Shown here in pieces: positions 25,876-35,843 of a stretch of DNA of 64,000 nt. The stretch is from Kordia antarctica (GTDB lineage: Bacteria; Bacteroidota; Bacteroidia; Flavobacteriales; Flavobacteriaceae). Location: NCBI RefSeq assembly GCF_009901525.1, contig NZ_CP019288.1:434001-498000 (forward strand), read 5' to 3'. Below the pieces are notes generated by a model. It was not told where the DNA came from. It made no database searches and worked only from the letters and a program-made list of their open reading frames with translations. Within the stretch, counting starts at the first letter, position 1. Every line of letters starts with the position of its first letter. A program made the translations under genes and the position numbers.

Positions 25876-28538
25876 TGGAAGAACATAACGAAGAATTACA
25901 TGCTGAAAATCAGCAACATGAAAACAATGCGCAAGAAACCATTACCAAAGTTACAGGCATGTACAAAGACTGGTTTTTGGACTATGCGTCTTATGTAATT
26001 TTAGAAAGAGCTGTGCCGGCAATTGAAGATGGTTTCAAACCTGTACAGCGACGTATTATGCATTCAATGAAAGATTTGGATGATGGACGTTACAGCAAAG
26101 TTGCCAATATTGTCGGTCATACCATGCAATATCACCCACACGGAGATGCCAGTATTGCGGATGCAATGGTGCAAATTGGTCAAAAAGATATCTTAATCGA
26201 TACGCAAGGAAACTGGGGAAACATTCTCACCGGCGACAGAGCGGCGGCTTCTCGTTATATAGAAGCACGTTTATCAAAATTTGCATTAGAAGTTGTATAC
26301 AGCCCAAAAATTACGGAATGGCAATTGTCGTATGACGGACGTAAAAACGAACCTGTAAATCTTCCCGTAAAATTTCCGTTACTCTTAGCGCAAGGTGCCG
26401 AAGGAATTGCGGTTGGTTTATCTACCAAAATATTACCACATAACTTTTTAGAAGTCATTGACGCTTCCATCAAGCATTTACAGGGAAAACGTTTCGTAAT
26501 TCTGCCAGATTTCCCAACATCGGGAATCATGGACGCAAGCAATTACAATGACGGTTTGCGTGGCGGAAAAGTGCGTGTGCGTGCTAAAATTTCGCAACTA
26601 GACAAAAATACTTTAGTCATTACTGAAATTCCTTTCGGAACAAATACATCGTCACTAATTGAATCGATTTTAAAGGCGAATGACAAGGGAAAAATTAAAG
26701 TCAAAAAGATTGAAGATAACACGGCTGCCGATGTAGAAATATTGGTGCATTTGCCGAGTAATCTCTCTCCAGATAAAACAATTGATGCATTATATGCTTT
26801 TACGAATTGTGAAAGTTCTATTTCGCCATTAGGTTGTATCATTTCTGAGAATAGACCTTTATTTATTGGTGTTTCAGAAATGTTACGCAGATCAACAGAT
26901 CATACGGTTGAATTGCTAAAATCGGAATTAGAAATTCAATTAGAAGAATTACAAGAACAATGGCATTTTGCTTCGTTGGAACGAATTTTCATCGAAAACA
27001 GAATCTATCGTGAAATAGAAGAAGAAGAAACTTGGCAAGGTGTTATAAACGCTATTGATGAAGGTTTGAAGCCATTTATTACACATTTAAGACGTGCCGT
27101 AACGGAAGAAGATATTGTTCGGTTGACCGAAATTCGAATCAAGCGGATTTCTAAATTTGATATTGACAAAGCGCAACAAAAAATTGATGCTTTAGAAGAT
27201 TCTATTGCTGAAGTAAGACATCATTTGGCAAATCTAATTACATATGCAATTGATTATTTTACACGATTAAAAACTCAATACGGAAAAGGAAGAGAGCGTA
27301 AAACAGAAATCAGAATCTTTGATGATGTTGACGCGAGTAAAGTTGTCATTCGGAACACAAAACTCTATGTAAATAGGGAAGAAGGCTTCATCGGAACTTC
27401 CTTAAAGAAAGATGAATATGTAGCCGATTGTGCTGATATTGATGACATTATCGTATTTACACGCGATGGAAAAATGCAAGTCACAAAAGTAGATGCCAAA
27501 ACATTTATTGGTAAAAACATCATTCATATTGCCATCTTCAAGAAAAAAGACAAACGTACCATTTATAACATGATTTATCGTGATGGAAAAAGTGGCGCGA
27601 GTTATATAAAACGTTTTGCTGTGACAAGCGTGACACGCGATAAAGAATACGATTTAACGCAAGGAAAAAAAGGTTCCATGGCTACGTATTTTTCTGCAAA
27701 TCCAAATGGAGAAGCAGAAGTTGTTACGATACTTTTACGTCAAGCGGGAAGCATTAAAAAGTTAAAATGGGATATTGATTTTGCCGATTTAGGTATTAAA
27801 GGTAGAGCAGTAAAAGGGAATATTGTTACGAAATATTCGATCAAACGAATCGAACTTAAAGAAAAAGGAGTTTCTACTTTAAAACCACGTAAAATATGGT
27901 TTGATGATACGGTGCAACGTTTAAATGTTGATGGAAGAGGCGAACTGATCGGCGAATTTAGAGGAGAAGATCGTTTGTTAATTATCAATCAAAAAGGTGA
28001 ACTCAAAACCATTTTACCTGAATTGACGGCGCATTTTGATAGTGATATGATTGTCATGGAAAAATGGAATCCGAACAAACCAATTTCAGCAATTTATTTT
28101 GATGGAGAAAAAGAACGGTATTACATAAAACGTTTCTTGGTAGAAAATTCATCGAAAGTAGAACAATTCATTACCGATCATCCAAAATCGCAACTAGAAA
28201 TTGTCATGACGGATTGGCGACCAATGGCGGAAATCGTTTTTTACAAGCAACGTGGAAAAGATCAAAAACCTGACATGGAAGTGAATTTGGAAGAATTTAT
28301 CTCTGTAAAAGGAATCAAAGCACTTGGAAATCAATTAACTGCTGATAAAGTGCGTCAAATCAATGTATTGGAATCTTTGCCCTACGAAGAAGAAATTGAA
28401 GTTCCTGCAGAAGAAATAGAAGTTGTAGATGAAGAAACCGTAAAAGGCGCAGAAAACGGTGAAAAACCTTCAACTGACGATGATGATTCCGATGAAAAAC
28501 CACCAATTGCGGGTGATGGACAAATAGGATTATTTTAG
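25875..28538 (+). CDS. parC: DNA topoisomerase IV subunit A
   Basis: DNA-cleaving subunit. The winged-helix/tower region contains GHTMQYHPHGDASIADAMV and the catalytic Y128 in AASRYIEARLSK, which forms the 5'-phosphotyrosyl link. A coiled coil follows at about 350-460. The C-terminal region (about 500-820) has the repeated blades of a beta-pinwheel (GKMQVTKVDAKTF, GRGELIGEFRGEDRLLI) that wraps DNA. The last 50 residues are acidic (EIEVPAEEIEVVDEE, DDDDSDEKP). The length of 887 is longer than enterobacterial ParC but usual in Bacteroidota. The ATG overlaps the stop of the previous gene. Confidence 0.94.
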   Translation: MEEHNEELHAENQQHENNAQETITKVTGMYKDWFLDYASYVILERAVPAIEDGFKPVQRRIMHSMKDLDDGRYSKVANIVGHTMQYHPHGDASIADAMVQIGQKDILIDTQGNWGNILTGDRAAASRYIEARLSKFALEVVYSPKITEWQLSYDGRKNEPVNLPVKFPLLLAQGAEGIAVGLSTKILPHNFLEVIDASIKHLQGKRFVILPDFPTSGIMDASNYNDGLRGGKVRVRAKISQLDKNTLVITEIPFGTNTSSLIESILKANDKGKIKVKKIEDNTAADVEILVHLPSNLSPDKTIDALYAFTNCESSISPLGCIISENRPLFIGVSEMLRRSTDHTVELLKSELEIQLEELQEQWHFASLERIFIENRIYREIEEEETWQGVINAIDEGLKPFITHLRRAVTEEDIVRLTEIRIKRISKFDIDKAQQKIDALEDSIAEVRHHLANLITYAIDYFTRLKTQYGKGRERKTEIRIFDDVDASKVVIRNTKLYVNREEGFIGTSLKKDEYVADCADIDDIIVFTRDGKMQVTKVDAKTFIGKNIIHIAIFKKKDKRTIYNMIYRDGKSGASYIKRFAVTSVTRDKEYDLTQGKKGSMATYFSANPNGEAEVVTILLRQAGSIKKLKWDIDFADLGIKGRAVKGNIVTKYSIKRIELKEKGVSTLKPRKIWFDDTVQRLNVDGRGELIGEFRGEDRLLIINQKGELKTILPELTAHFDSDMIVMEKWNPNKPISAIYFDGEKERYYIKRFLVENSSKVEQFITDHPKSQLEIVMTDWRPMAEIVFYKQRGKDQKPDMEVNLEEFISVKGIKALGNQLTADKVRQINVLESLPYEEEIEVPAEEIEVVDEETVKGAENGEKPSTDDDDSDEKPPIAGDGQIGLF

Positions 28539-28761
28539 ACTCGCTTCATTTCGACTCCGCTCAATACAAGTGCTTTTAATATATGTAACATTGAGCGCAG
28601 TCGAAATGTTGGTATGTGAATTATTTACCTAACTGCATAAACCTATAAACCTATAAACCTATAAACTTTTAAACTAAAAAATCGTATCGTGAGTTGTTCT
28701 CTAACTTATGATTGTTTCACAATATACCATCCTTTAATTATTAAATCCTTTAATCTTTCAA
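28539..28761. other. Repeat-rich spacer after parC
   Basis: Holds a family C inverted pair (CATTTCGACTCCGCTCAAT at about 28546 and ATTGAGCGCAGTCGAAATG at about 28590) able to form a hairpin, and a short array of CCTATAAA units (about 28639-28665) resembling the 8-bp repeats near hisIE. No gene is seen. Confidence 0.6.
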
Positions 28762-29535
28762 TCAAGGAATCAACCAATGTCCATGAAAAGCAGTTTCAAA
28801 AATTGCAAAAGCTGTTAACCAATTTTCCTCTTCTGCAGTTGGTGTATCAGTTAGCGTGATAATTGGCGTTCCAAAACCTAATTCTTCAAATACTGTTTTC
28901 ACAGATGAAACATGTTTAATATCATCATAATTTGGCGCAACGTTAATTGTTGCCAATTGTCTATTATTCAGCGTAAGCGGAAAAAAATCTTCACCCAAAC
29001 GATGTTGTGAACTTGTAAATAATTGTAAATCAAACGAAGCTTTCATTGGATGTTTTGCGTGTCCAATAACTTTGTCAGTTGCATCGTAAATTGTTCCTGT
29101 TTTGTCAAATCGACCTAACAGCATATCGTCACAATAAAAAGTAGCTTCCAAGTCTGTAAAATCGTAGTAAAACGTTTGTTTCTTAGTCATTGCGCCCATA
29201 TGACCTTTGGTGTGTAAACCACGTTCAATACGTTCAAAGGAAACAATAGGCTTGTGTTTTTCATTCAAAATAACGCCTGATAATTTATTATACGTGACCG
29301 CTTTTATGTAATTAAACACCATTGCGTCAGTAACTTGGGAATACAATGCTGCTTTGTGCGGATGCAATTCTTTTCGTTTTTTCTCCACATTGGCGCGCAT
29401 TTCCTGTTTCTCATTTTCAATAAATTCCTGCGTTTTTTGAGTTGTTGATTTATTGATAACAAACGCAATCAAGATTGTAAATCCGCCAACAACTAGAACC
29501 GTTAGAATAATGATAATGGTTAAAAATGTGCCCAT
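28762..29535 (-). CDS. Hypothetical membrane-anchored protein
   Basis: 257 residues, family not recognised. One N-terminal membrane helix (about 3-27, FLTIIIILTVLVVGGFTILIAF) is followed by a charged coiled-coil-like stretch (QEFIENEKQEMRANVEKKRK, about 36-55) and a soluble domain of about 190 residues with mixed alpha/beta pattern. No cysteine pairs or catalytic motif stand out. It stands alone on the minus strand, with a family B repeat directly upstream at 29567-29642. The ATG chosen starts just before the membrane helix. Confidence 0.75.
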   Translation of the reverse strand: MGTFLTIIIILTVLVVGGFTILIAFVINKSTTQKTQEFIENEKQEMRANVEKKRKELHPHKAALYSQVTDAMVFNYIKAVTYNKLSGVILNEKHKPIVSFERIERGLHTKGHMGAMTKKQTFYYDFTDLEATFYCDDMLLGRFDKTGTIYDATDKVIGHAKHPMKASFDLQLFTSSQHRLGEDFFPLTLNNRQLATINVAPNYDDIKHVSSVKTVFEELGFGTPIITLTDTPTAEEENWLTAFAIFETAFHGHWLIP

Positions 29536-29566
29536 GTTCTATTTTGTAAATTTTATGATTTTGAAA

Positions 29567-29642
29567 CGTCATTACGAGGAAGTTTGCGACGAAGTAATCT
29601 GTTACTTAAGAAACAGATAGCTTCGTTTCACTCGCTATGACG
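29567..29642. repeat. Dispersed palindromic repeat, family B, copy 3
   Basis: Starts CGTCATTACGAGGAAG, contains AATCTGTT-ACTTAAG-AACAGAT as an inner hairpin, and ends ACTCGCTATGACG. It is located between two minus-strand genes. Confidence 0.75.
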
Positions 29643-29647
29643 ATTTA

Positions 29648-30511
29648 CTAGAATATTCGTTTCAAAAAACCTTTCTTGTTTTCGTCAATTTTACGCAACA
29701 ACGCTTCTCCTTCAAATTTATACATAATAATTGAAGCTGGACTTCCTAACAATTCAATTTCTGAATTGTCATGCGCGTCAATCGTAATTTTCTCCGTTAC
29801 ATTTACAACCACTTTTGCTTGTTCGGTTGACGTCACACTAACTTCTCTTGTTTTAAAAGTTGGCGCAATAAATTCACCTTTTTCCTTCACTTCCAAATAC
29901 AAAACGTCTGTTTGTCCTTGTAGTTTCACTTCTCCAAATTCAACTTGCGAAGTGACTTTCGTAGCAGTTACGTTGGCTTTGATTTTTGAATCTTCAAAAG
30001 CTGTTACAATCAATTCTCTTGTATTAATTTGATATTGATGTTTCGAATTTCTGTAGCCGTTAATCGCCAAAGAATCTGACTTTATTCTCAAATCCAGTTT
30101 TGAACTTCCCATAGCATTTATTTCAACTTTCTTGATATTTAGTGTTGTCAATGACTTTAATTCTGCATCGCCTTCTGCATGAATTCGTTCTAAATCTTCT
30201 GAAATTGTCACGAAAATCTCTAACTTTTTACTGCTTCTAATTTCTTTAGATGTTGAAATAGTAAGCGTTCCATTAACAACATTGACGTTGAATACTTCGT
30301 GTAAATTTTCGTCTGTACTAATTTCTACTTGCGGCGTAGAACCGTTGATGAGTGTAACTTCAAGTTCTTCATTTACGACTAAGGTTGTAAATGAATCCAA
30401 TTCGTAAATAACAGTCGTAACTTCACGATTTCCTTTAATTTTTTCTTTCTTCTGTGCGAAAGCGGAAATTGTTACTAATAATATAATTGCAGTAAGTATT
30501 TGTTTTTTCAT
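29648..30511 (-). CDS. Secreted GIN-domain (DUF2807) protein
   Basis: 287 residues with a signal peptide (MKKQILTAIILLVTISAFA, cut before QKK). The rest is a repetitive beta-strand pattern with alternating short polar turns (AEGDAELKSLTTLNIKKVE, NAMGSSKLDLRIKSDS, HDNSEIELLGS), as in the head GIN domain (DUF2807), thought to form a right-handed beta-helix on exported adhesin-like proteins. It likely sits in the periplasm or on the surface. The tail is basic (KKGFLKRIF). No partner gene is in the operon. Upstream, hairpins at 30545-30602 may act in its leader. Confidence 0.82.
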   Translation of the reverse strand: MKKQILTAIILLVTISAFAQKKEKIKGNREVTTVIYELDSFTTLVVNEELEVTLINGSTPQVEISTDENLHEVFNVNVVNGTLTISTSKEIRSSKKLEIFVTISEDLERIHAEGDAELKSLTTLNIKKVEINAMGSSKLDLRIKSDSLAINGYRNSKHQYQINTRELIVTAFEDSKIKANVTATKVTSQVEFGEVKLQGQTDVLYLEVKEKGEFIAPTFKTREVSVTSTEQAKVVVNVTEKITIDAHDNSEIELLGSPASIIMYKFEGEALLRKIDENKKGFLKRIF

Positions 30512-30864
30512 GTTTTTTTATTTTAGTGAAACCAAATTTTAAGAAGCCTTTTTAGGCGAACTAAAAATTGTAAGTTGAACTAACTCCGCTGAAGAGCGGA
30601 GTCTCGTTTACATTATTTATTATTACAAAAATAGTATTTCGATTCGGCTAAAAGCGAGTTATTTATCAAATTCTTAGCGAAAAGTGTACCAATTGTTATT
30701 TTTTGGGTTGTAATGGTTTGAATTGTTGGTGAAAGTTTATGAGTTTACTGGTTTATAAGTTTAGATGTTTGTAGTATAGGTTTACGGAAATCCGTAGCAT
30801 TTGGATTGTTAATTATTTTGTATATTAGATTTTACAAGCATGACAATTTAAGCGAATAAAATTT
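30512..30864. other. Divergent intergenic region with hairpins and a palindrome
   Basis: Between a minus-strand GIN gene and a plus-strand TPR gene. It contains a perfect 8-bp-stem hairpin ACTCCGCT-GAAG-AGCGGAGT at 30583-30602, a small AGCCTTTTTAGGC hairpin near 30545, and the dyad at 30783-30796. No gene is visible. Confidence 0.6.
30783..30796. promoter_or_regulatory. Perfect TACGGAAATCCGTA dyad
   Basis: A 14-bp perfect palindrome 69 bp before the TPR gene start. Related dyads occur at 17623-17636 and 52913-52927, each upstream of a plus-strand gene. Probable regulator site (inference). Confidence 0.45.
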
Positions 30865-32921
30865 ATGACAAAAAACTGGGTTTTCATTTCTATCGGAATA
30901 GGAATTATTAGTGGAATAATTGCGTACTTGTTTGTTCAAAATTGGAAACTTTCTTTAGTAGTCACAATTCTTGTTACTGTAATTAGTTTGGTATTTAACC
31001 CGAAACTTTTCTATGCAAGAATTTCGCTGTTTGCATTTTCTGCTTTAATTGGTTTAAATAAATTCTCATTTGAATTTATTGGAAAAATACTAGACATAGA
31101 TTTCAAAATACAAAATGATACAGCCAATACAACCACAACGATTGTATTGTTTATAATTACCATACTATGTTTGATACTTTTCTTTTTGGAGCGAAATGAT
31201 AAACTGAAAGGAACATTTTTAGACTTTTCATCGAAAGATAATAAGAAGGCATCTATTGATATTACAGGAGACGGAAATATCGTAACAGTTATTCAATCAA
31301 ATGACGCAATACGAAAGAAAGAAGCAACCGTTGAACTTTACACATCTAACACTGAGGAAAAAATCAACGATTTACAACAACGATTAAAAGACAAAGTAAA
31401 AATTGAAGGTTTATTAGATAAAGAAGTATTGAAATTATCTCAAGAACTTGAAGAATTAAAGAAAGAAAGAGATCGATTAGAGCAAGAAGTTGAAAATATT
31501 ATTGATAAAAATAAATCCGAAGATTTAGTAAAAGAATCTGATACTTATAAACAAGTTTTTAAATTGTTCTCAAAAGGAAATATAGATAAAGCTTTAAATG
31601 AATTAGAGGATGATAAATTAGAAATAGAGGAGATAAAGACTTCAAATAATAGAAAACAAGAGTCTAAATTACGTATGCTAAAAGCACAAATGCTTCGTGT
31701 AAAACATAACTACAAAGAAGCAGGAGAAAATTATGAGAAAGCAGTAAATCTCCATGGGAGCTATGAAAACTGTTTTGAAGTCGCTCATTATTTTCAATTT
31801 ATAAATGAATTTAAAAAAGCAGAAAAATATTATTATAAATGCTTGGACAAAGTAACTTCTAAAGCAGAAAAAGCAACTACCTTAAATAATTTAGGGGTTT
31901 TACAAAGTGATCAAAATGAACATGCAAAAGCTGAGAAATCGTATCAAGAAGCTTTGTTAATCAGAAGAGAATTAACCAAATTAAATCCACAAACATATTT
32001 ACCAAAAGTTGGAACGACCTTAAATAATTTGGGAAGTTTACAAAGCGATCAAAATGAATATACAAAAGCTGAGAAATCGTATGAAGAAGCTTTAATAATT
32101 TATAGAGAATTAGCCGAAGTAAACCCACAGACATATCTACCAGACGTTGGAATGATCTTAAATAATTTAGGGGTTTTACAACGAGCTCAAAATGAATTTA
32201 AAAAGCTGAGAAATCGTATGAAAAAGCTTTATTGATTAAAAGAGAATTAGCCGAATTAAATCCACAAACCTATTTACCAGATGTTGGAATGACTTTAAAT
32301 AATTTGGGGAATTTACAATACTATCAAAATGAATATATAAAAGCGGGGAAATCGTATCAAGAAGCGTTAATAATTTATAGAGAATTAGCCGAAGTAAATC
32401 CACAAACCTATTTACCAGACGTAGGAATGACTTTGAATAATTTAGCGGTTTTACAAAGTGATCAAAATGAATATACAAAAGCGGAACAATCCTATCAAGA
32501 AGCGTTATTGATTAGAAGAGAATTAGCCGAATTAAATCCACAAACATATCTGCCGTATGTAGCAGAAACCTTAAATAATTTAGGAATTTTACAACGTGCT
32601 CAAAATGAATATATAAAAGCGGAGCAATCGTATCAAGAAGCGTTAGTAATTTATAGAGAATTAGCCGAACCAAACCCACAGACTTATTTACCAGGCATTG
32701 GGATGACGCTTATGAATATGGCAATTTTTTATCAAGCAGCTAAAGCTGATAAAAAGTTATCAATTCAATATGTTGCAGAAGCTATCACTATTCTATTACA
32801 ATTTCAAGAAATAGGTTATATTCAAAATTATTTAAAAAGAGCTTTTAAGGTTTTAAAAGATTGGGATATTGATGTTGAAGCCTATTTACATGAAAAATTT
32901 CCAAACCAAGAAGAAGAGTAA
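30865..32921 (+). pseudogene. Membrane-anchored TPR-repeat protein, frameshifted
   Basis: One ancestral gene now read as two frames: 30865-32235 (456 aa) and 32232-32921 (229 aa). The N-terminus has about four membrane segments (residues 6-110), then SIDITGDGNIVTVIQSN, a coiled coil (about 165-220, EELKKERDRLEQEVENI) and TPR units. Six near-identical 46-residue TPR/kinesin-light-chain-like repeats start at 31879, 32017, 32155, 32292, 32430 and 32568. The spacing is 138 bp except for one of 137, which places a 1-bp deletion in the third repeat, at the A-run 32200-32204 (AAAAA where AAAAAA would restore the frame). After that the first frame ends KKLRNRMKKLY. It could be a true null, a sequencing error, or a slippage site giving two products. 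Likely a membrane scaffold; role unknown. Confidence 0.85.
31879..32705 (+). repeat. 138-bp coding tandem repeat x6
   Basis: Six units encoding TLNNLGxLQ ... NPQTYLPDVGM. DNA identity between units is high. The third unit is 137 bp long because of a single-base loss; a degenerate seventh unit starts at 32706. Confidence 0.93.
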
Positions 32922-32929
32922 GTATCTAT

Positions 32930-33349
32930 TTAGTCTAAAAACTTAGCCTTCAACTCCGCTGTAGGAATGATACAACTATCTTGTTTTCCATACCATTTGT
33001 AACGGTTTTTCGCAATATAATTATACACTACATTTCGTAAAAACTCTGGGAAAATGTAAAAAGCTTGTGTCAATTTCCAAAAACCACCAAATTCATTCAT
33101 AATTTTCAAAGCCGCTGTAGATTTGTGATAATAGGCTTTTCCAGGTTCATACAAAATAATAGAATCTAAATTCTCAGTATCAATCTGTAAATGATTCTGA
33201 ATGGCTACACCAAGTTCTGACTGTAACGAAGCAAAGCGAAACACATCGTTTTTATCATGCGAAATAACTTTGTTCACAGAACTATTGCACAAATTGCAAA
33301 CGCCGTCAAACAATACTATTTTTTTATCTTTTGGTAAGGTTTCAATCAT
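32930..33349 (-). CDS. DCC-family thiol-disulfide oxidoreductase (DUF393)
   Basis: 139 residues. The N-terminal motif DGVCNLCNSSV with C18 and C21 is the family's DxxCxxC signature, related to thioredoxin folds. The rest includes FASLQSELG, SIILYEPGKAYYHKSTAAL and a hydrophobic stretch around WKLTQAFYIFPEFLRNVVYNYIAKNRYKWYG split over two helices, which is usual in the family. Likely a redox protein at the membrane face; the substrate is unknown. Its stop lies 9 bp from the end of the TPR gene on the other strand, so the two converge. Confidence 0.9.
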   Translation of the reverse strand: MIETLPKDKKIVLFDGVCNLCNSSVNKVISHDKNDVFRFASLQSELGVAIQNHLQIDTENLDSIILYEPGKAYYHKSTAALKIMNEFGGFWKLTQAFYIFPEFLRNVVYNYIAKNRYKWYGKQDSCIIPTAELKAKFLD

Positions 33350-33680
33350 TTTGTGATGTTTTAATGATTTTTGTAAAGATACGACTTTGGGAATTTTAAA
33401 TTATAAATGTTGAATTTTAAATTGAAAAGCGAGGAAACTTGAAAGTAAGACTTCTCGATACAATTTTCTCTCGAAAATTACTCGAAGTGACGTTTTGTAA
33501 AATCAATCAATCACATCAACAAATGAACAAACAAACGAAAAAAACAAATCAACAAAAGAGCAAAGCGATTTAAAAAATATTGAATATCGAATAAAGAATA
33601 CTGAATGTCGAAATGAAATTCGAGAAGCTTCAACAGACCAACAACTGAAAACTGAAAACCGACAACTGAAAACTAACAAA
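33350..33680. other. Repeat-rich spacer
   Basis: A family A palindromic repeat at about 33425-33494 (ACTTCTCGATAC ... ACTCGAAGTGACG), then low-complexity AAC/CAACAA-rich sequence before the mutS2 end. No gene is visible. Confidence 0.6.
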
Positions 33681-35843
33681 CTACCGAACCAACTCCAATT
33701 GCTCCACCGAAATCGTCGTCGTAAACATTCCGTAATTTACCGTTGCTTTTCCTTTTTCTAGGCTATCAATCGTTCCAACGGCTTTTCCGTCAAGCATTCG
33801 AACGCGATCGCCAATTTTTAAGATTGCTTTTGGCTTGGAAGCTTCTTTTTTAGCAGCTTTCTTTTTCTCAACTTTTTTCTCTTCACGAATCACAGCCACT
33901 TTCTGAATTACTTCTTTCTTAGCGACTTGTTGCTTGACTTTATGTTCTTTTTTCTCCTTAACCGTTTGCTTTTTACGTTTCGAATTCTCCGTTTCTACAA
34001 TGCGTAAAAATTCAGAGATCAACGGACGTTTTTTCTTAGTATCAAAATATTGTTCGGAAATCTCGTTGATTTTATTTCCCAAATGAATCATGCGTTTGTC
34101 ATGATCGTACAATTGTTGATAGCTTTCCAATTTCGTTTTTGTTTTCGAATTCAATGCATCCAAACGTTCGTTTTCTTCGCGCGCTTTAATTTCTTCTTCT
34201 TTCAGTAATTTGGAAGTTTTTTCCATTGCGCTGCGTTCTTTTTGCAACTTCGCGATTGTTGCATCAAAACGAACTTTTCCACGTTCAATTTTTTTCTTTG
34301 CTCTATTTATCAAACTGTACGGAATTCCATTTTTCTGCGCAACTTCAAACGTAAACGAACTTCCTGCTTGTCCTAACGCCAATTTGTAAACAGGCATTAA
34401 GGTTTTATTGTCAAACAACATATTTGCATTGGTTGCGTGTGGCAATTCGTTTGCCAGTAATTTTAAGTTGGAATAATGCGTTGTAATAATTCCAAAAGCT
34501 TCACGTTCGTAAAAAACTTCCAAGAAGGTTTCTGCCAATGCGCCACCTAATTCAGGATCACTTCCAGTTCCAAATTCATCAATTAGAAACAAGGTTTTAT
34601 TGTTGCATCGTTTTAAGAAATAATTCATCTGCTTTAAGCGATAACTATACGTACTTAAATGATTTTCAATCGATTGATTATCTCCAATATCTGTCAAAAT
34701 TCGTTCAAACAAACATACTTTACTACGCTCGTGCACCGGAATTAACATGCCACTTTGTAACATGACTTGCAATAAACCAATCGTTTTTAGCGTAATACTT
34801 TTTCCACCTGCATTTGGTCCAGAAATCACAATAATTCTGTTGTCACTTCTGAGTTCAATAGTTTGCGGATATGTCTTTTCTTTTCGTTCTTTATTCGTTA
34901 AATAGAGTAGTGGATGATACGCATCTTTCAGTAATAACGTACGTTCTTCCGAGATTTCAGGCAAAATAGCATTCATAGAAGCGGCATATTTTGCTTTGGC
35001 ATAAACGACATCTAAATCGCTCAGAAAATCTTGATATTGTTCTAAAAGCGGCGCAAACGGACGAATATAATCGGTGAGTTCTTTTAAAATTCGGGTAACT
35101 TCTTCTTTTTCTTCATATTCTAAATTGGTCAGTTCACGCGAATATTGCAGCGTAATTTCTGGCTCAATATAGACAATACTTCCAGTTTTGGAATTCCCCA
35201 TTATTGCACCTTTAACTTTACGTCGATGCATGGCTTTTACAGCTAAAACTCTGCGATTGTCAACAACAGTTTCGCGAATTTCATCTAAATAATCTGCTTG
35301 ATTGTATCTGCTCAAGGCAGAAGCAAAACTTTGATTTATTTTTCCGCGAATACTTAAAATTCCACGTCGTATTTGTCCTAAACTCGATGACGCCGAATCT
35401 TTTACTTCGCCAAAACGATTGATCACTGAATCAATTTGAGTCACTAAATCCTTGGTGAATTCAATTTGTTCTGCGCGCGATTGTAATGTTGGATAGTATT
35501 CTTGAAATTTCTTGAAAAACTTCAATAATAAGTTTACTGCGCTAGAAATTGCAGAAATCTTACGAAATCCTTGAATCTCTAAGAAACTATTTTCAATAGC
35601 TAACATTTTAATTTCCAATGAAATTCCATCAAAACCATGATTTGGAATCACGTTTTCGTTCGCAAAAGATGCCAAGTATTCGTTTACGTACGCCAAATGT
35701 TTTAGCAATACATCTTTATCTGCAAAAGGCTGTGTATCGCTGATTTTTTGCTTTCCGAAAGCGGTAACTGCATGTGTTGAAACCTGTTGTAAAACCGTTT
35801 CAAATTCTAAATCATCTAATGTTTTGGAATGTATTTTAATCAT
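33681..35843 (-). CDS. mutS2: MutS2-type ATPase lacking a Smr domain
   Basis: 720 residues. The MutS core helices (about 1-300) are followed by the ABC-type ATPase: Walker A GPNAGGKSITLKT near residue 340, and FLIDEFGTGSDPELGGALAE for signature and Walker B. A long coiled coil (about 500-600, KKKIERGKVRFDATIAKLQ) and a Lys-rich linker come next. The end is an SH3/KOW-like domain (LKIGDRVRMLDGKAVGTID). MutS2 proteins act on branched DNA or, in some bacteria, on collided ribosomes, and usually end in a Smr nuclease domain; this one stops before it, so cleavage activity is unlikely from its own sequence. Monocistronic, minus strand. Confidence 0.9.
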   Translation of the reverse strand: MIKIHSKTLDDLEFETVLQQVSTHAVTAFGKQKISDTQPFADKDVLLKHLAYVNEYLASFANENVIPNHGFDGISLEIKMLAIENSFLEIQGFRKISAISSAVNLLLKFFKKFQEYYPTLQSRAEQIEFTKDLVTQIDSVINRFGEVKDSASSSLGQIRRGILSIRGKINQSFASALSRYNQADYLDEIRETVVDNRRVLAVKAMHRRKVKGAIMGNSKTGSIVYIEPEITLQYSRELTNLEYEEKEEVTRILKELTDYIRPFAPLLEQYQDFLSDLDVVYAKAKYAASMNAILPEISEERTLLLKDAYHPLLYLTNKERKEKTYPQTIELRSDNRIIVISGPNAGGKSITLKTIGLLQVMLQSGMLIPVHERSKVCLFERILTDIGDNQSIENHLSTYSYRLKQMNYFLKRCNNKTLFLIDEFGTGSDPELGGALAETFLEVFYEREAFGIITTHYSNLKLLANELPHATNANMLFDNKTLMPVYKLALGQAGSSFTFEVAQKNGIPYSLINRAKKKIERGKVRFDATIAKLQKERSAMEKTSKLLKEEEIKAREENERLDALNSKTKTKLESYQQLYDHDKRMIHLGNKINEISEQYFDTKKKRPLISEFLRIVETENSKRKKQTVKEKKEHKVKQQVAKKEVIQKVAVIREEKKVEKKKAAKKEASKPKAILKIGDRVRMLDGKAVGTIDSLEKGKATVNYGMFTTTISVEQLELVR

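Noticed and set aside
32232-32921. A separate second TPR gene
   Set aside because: The 137-bp step in an otherwise exact 138-bp repeat shows it is the shifted continuation of the gene starting at 30865.
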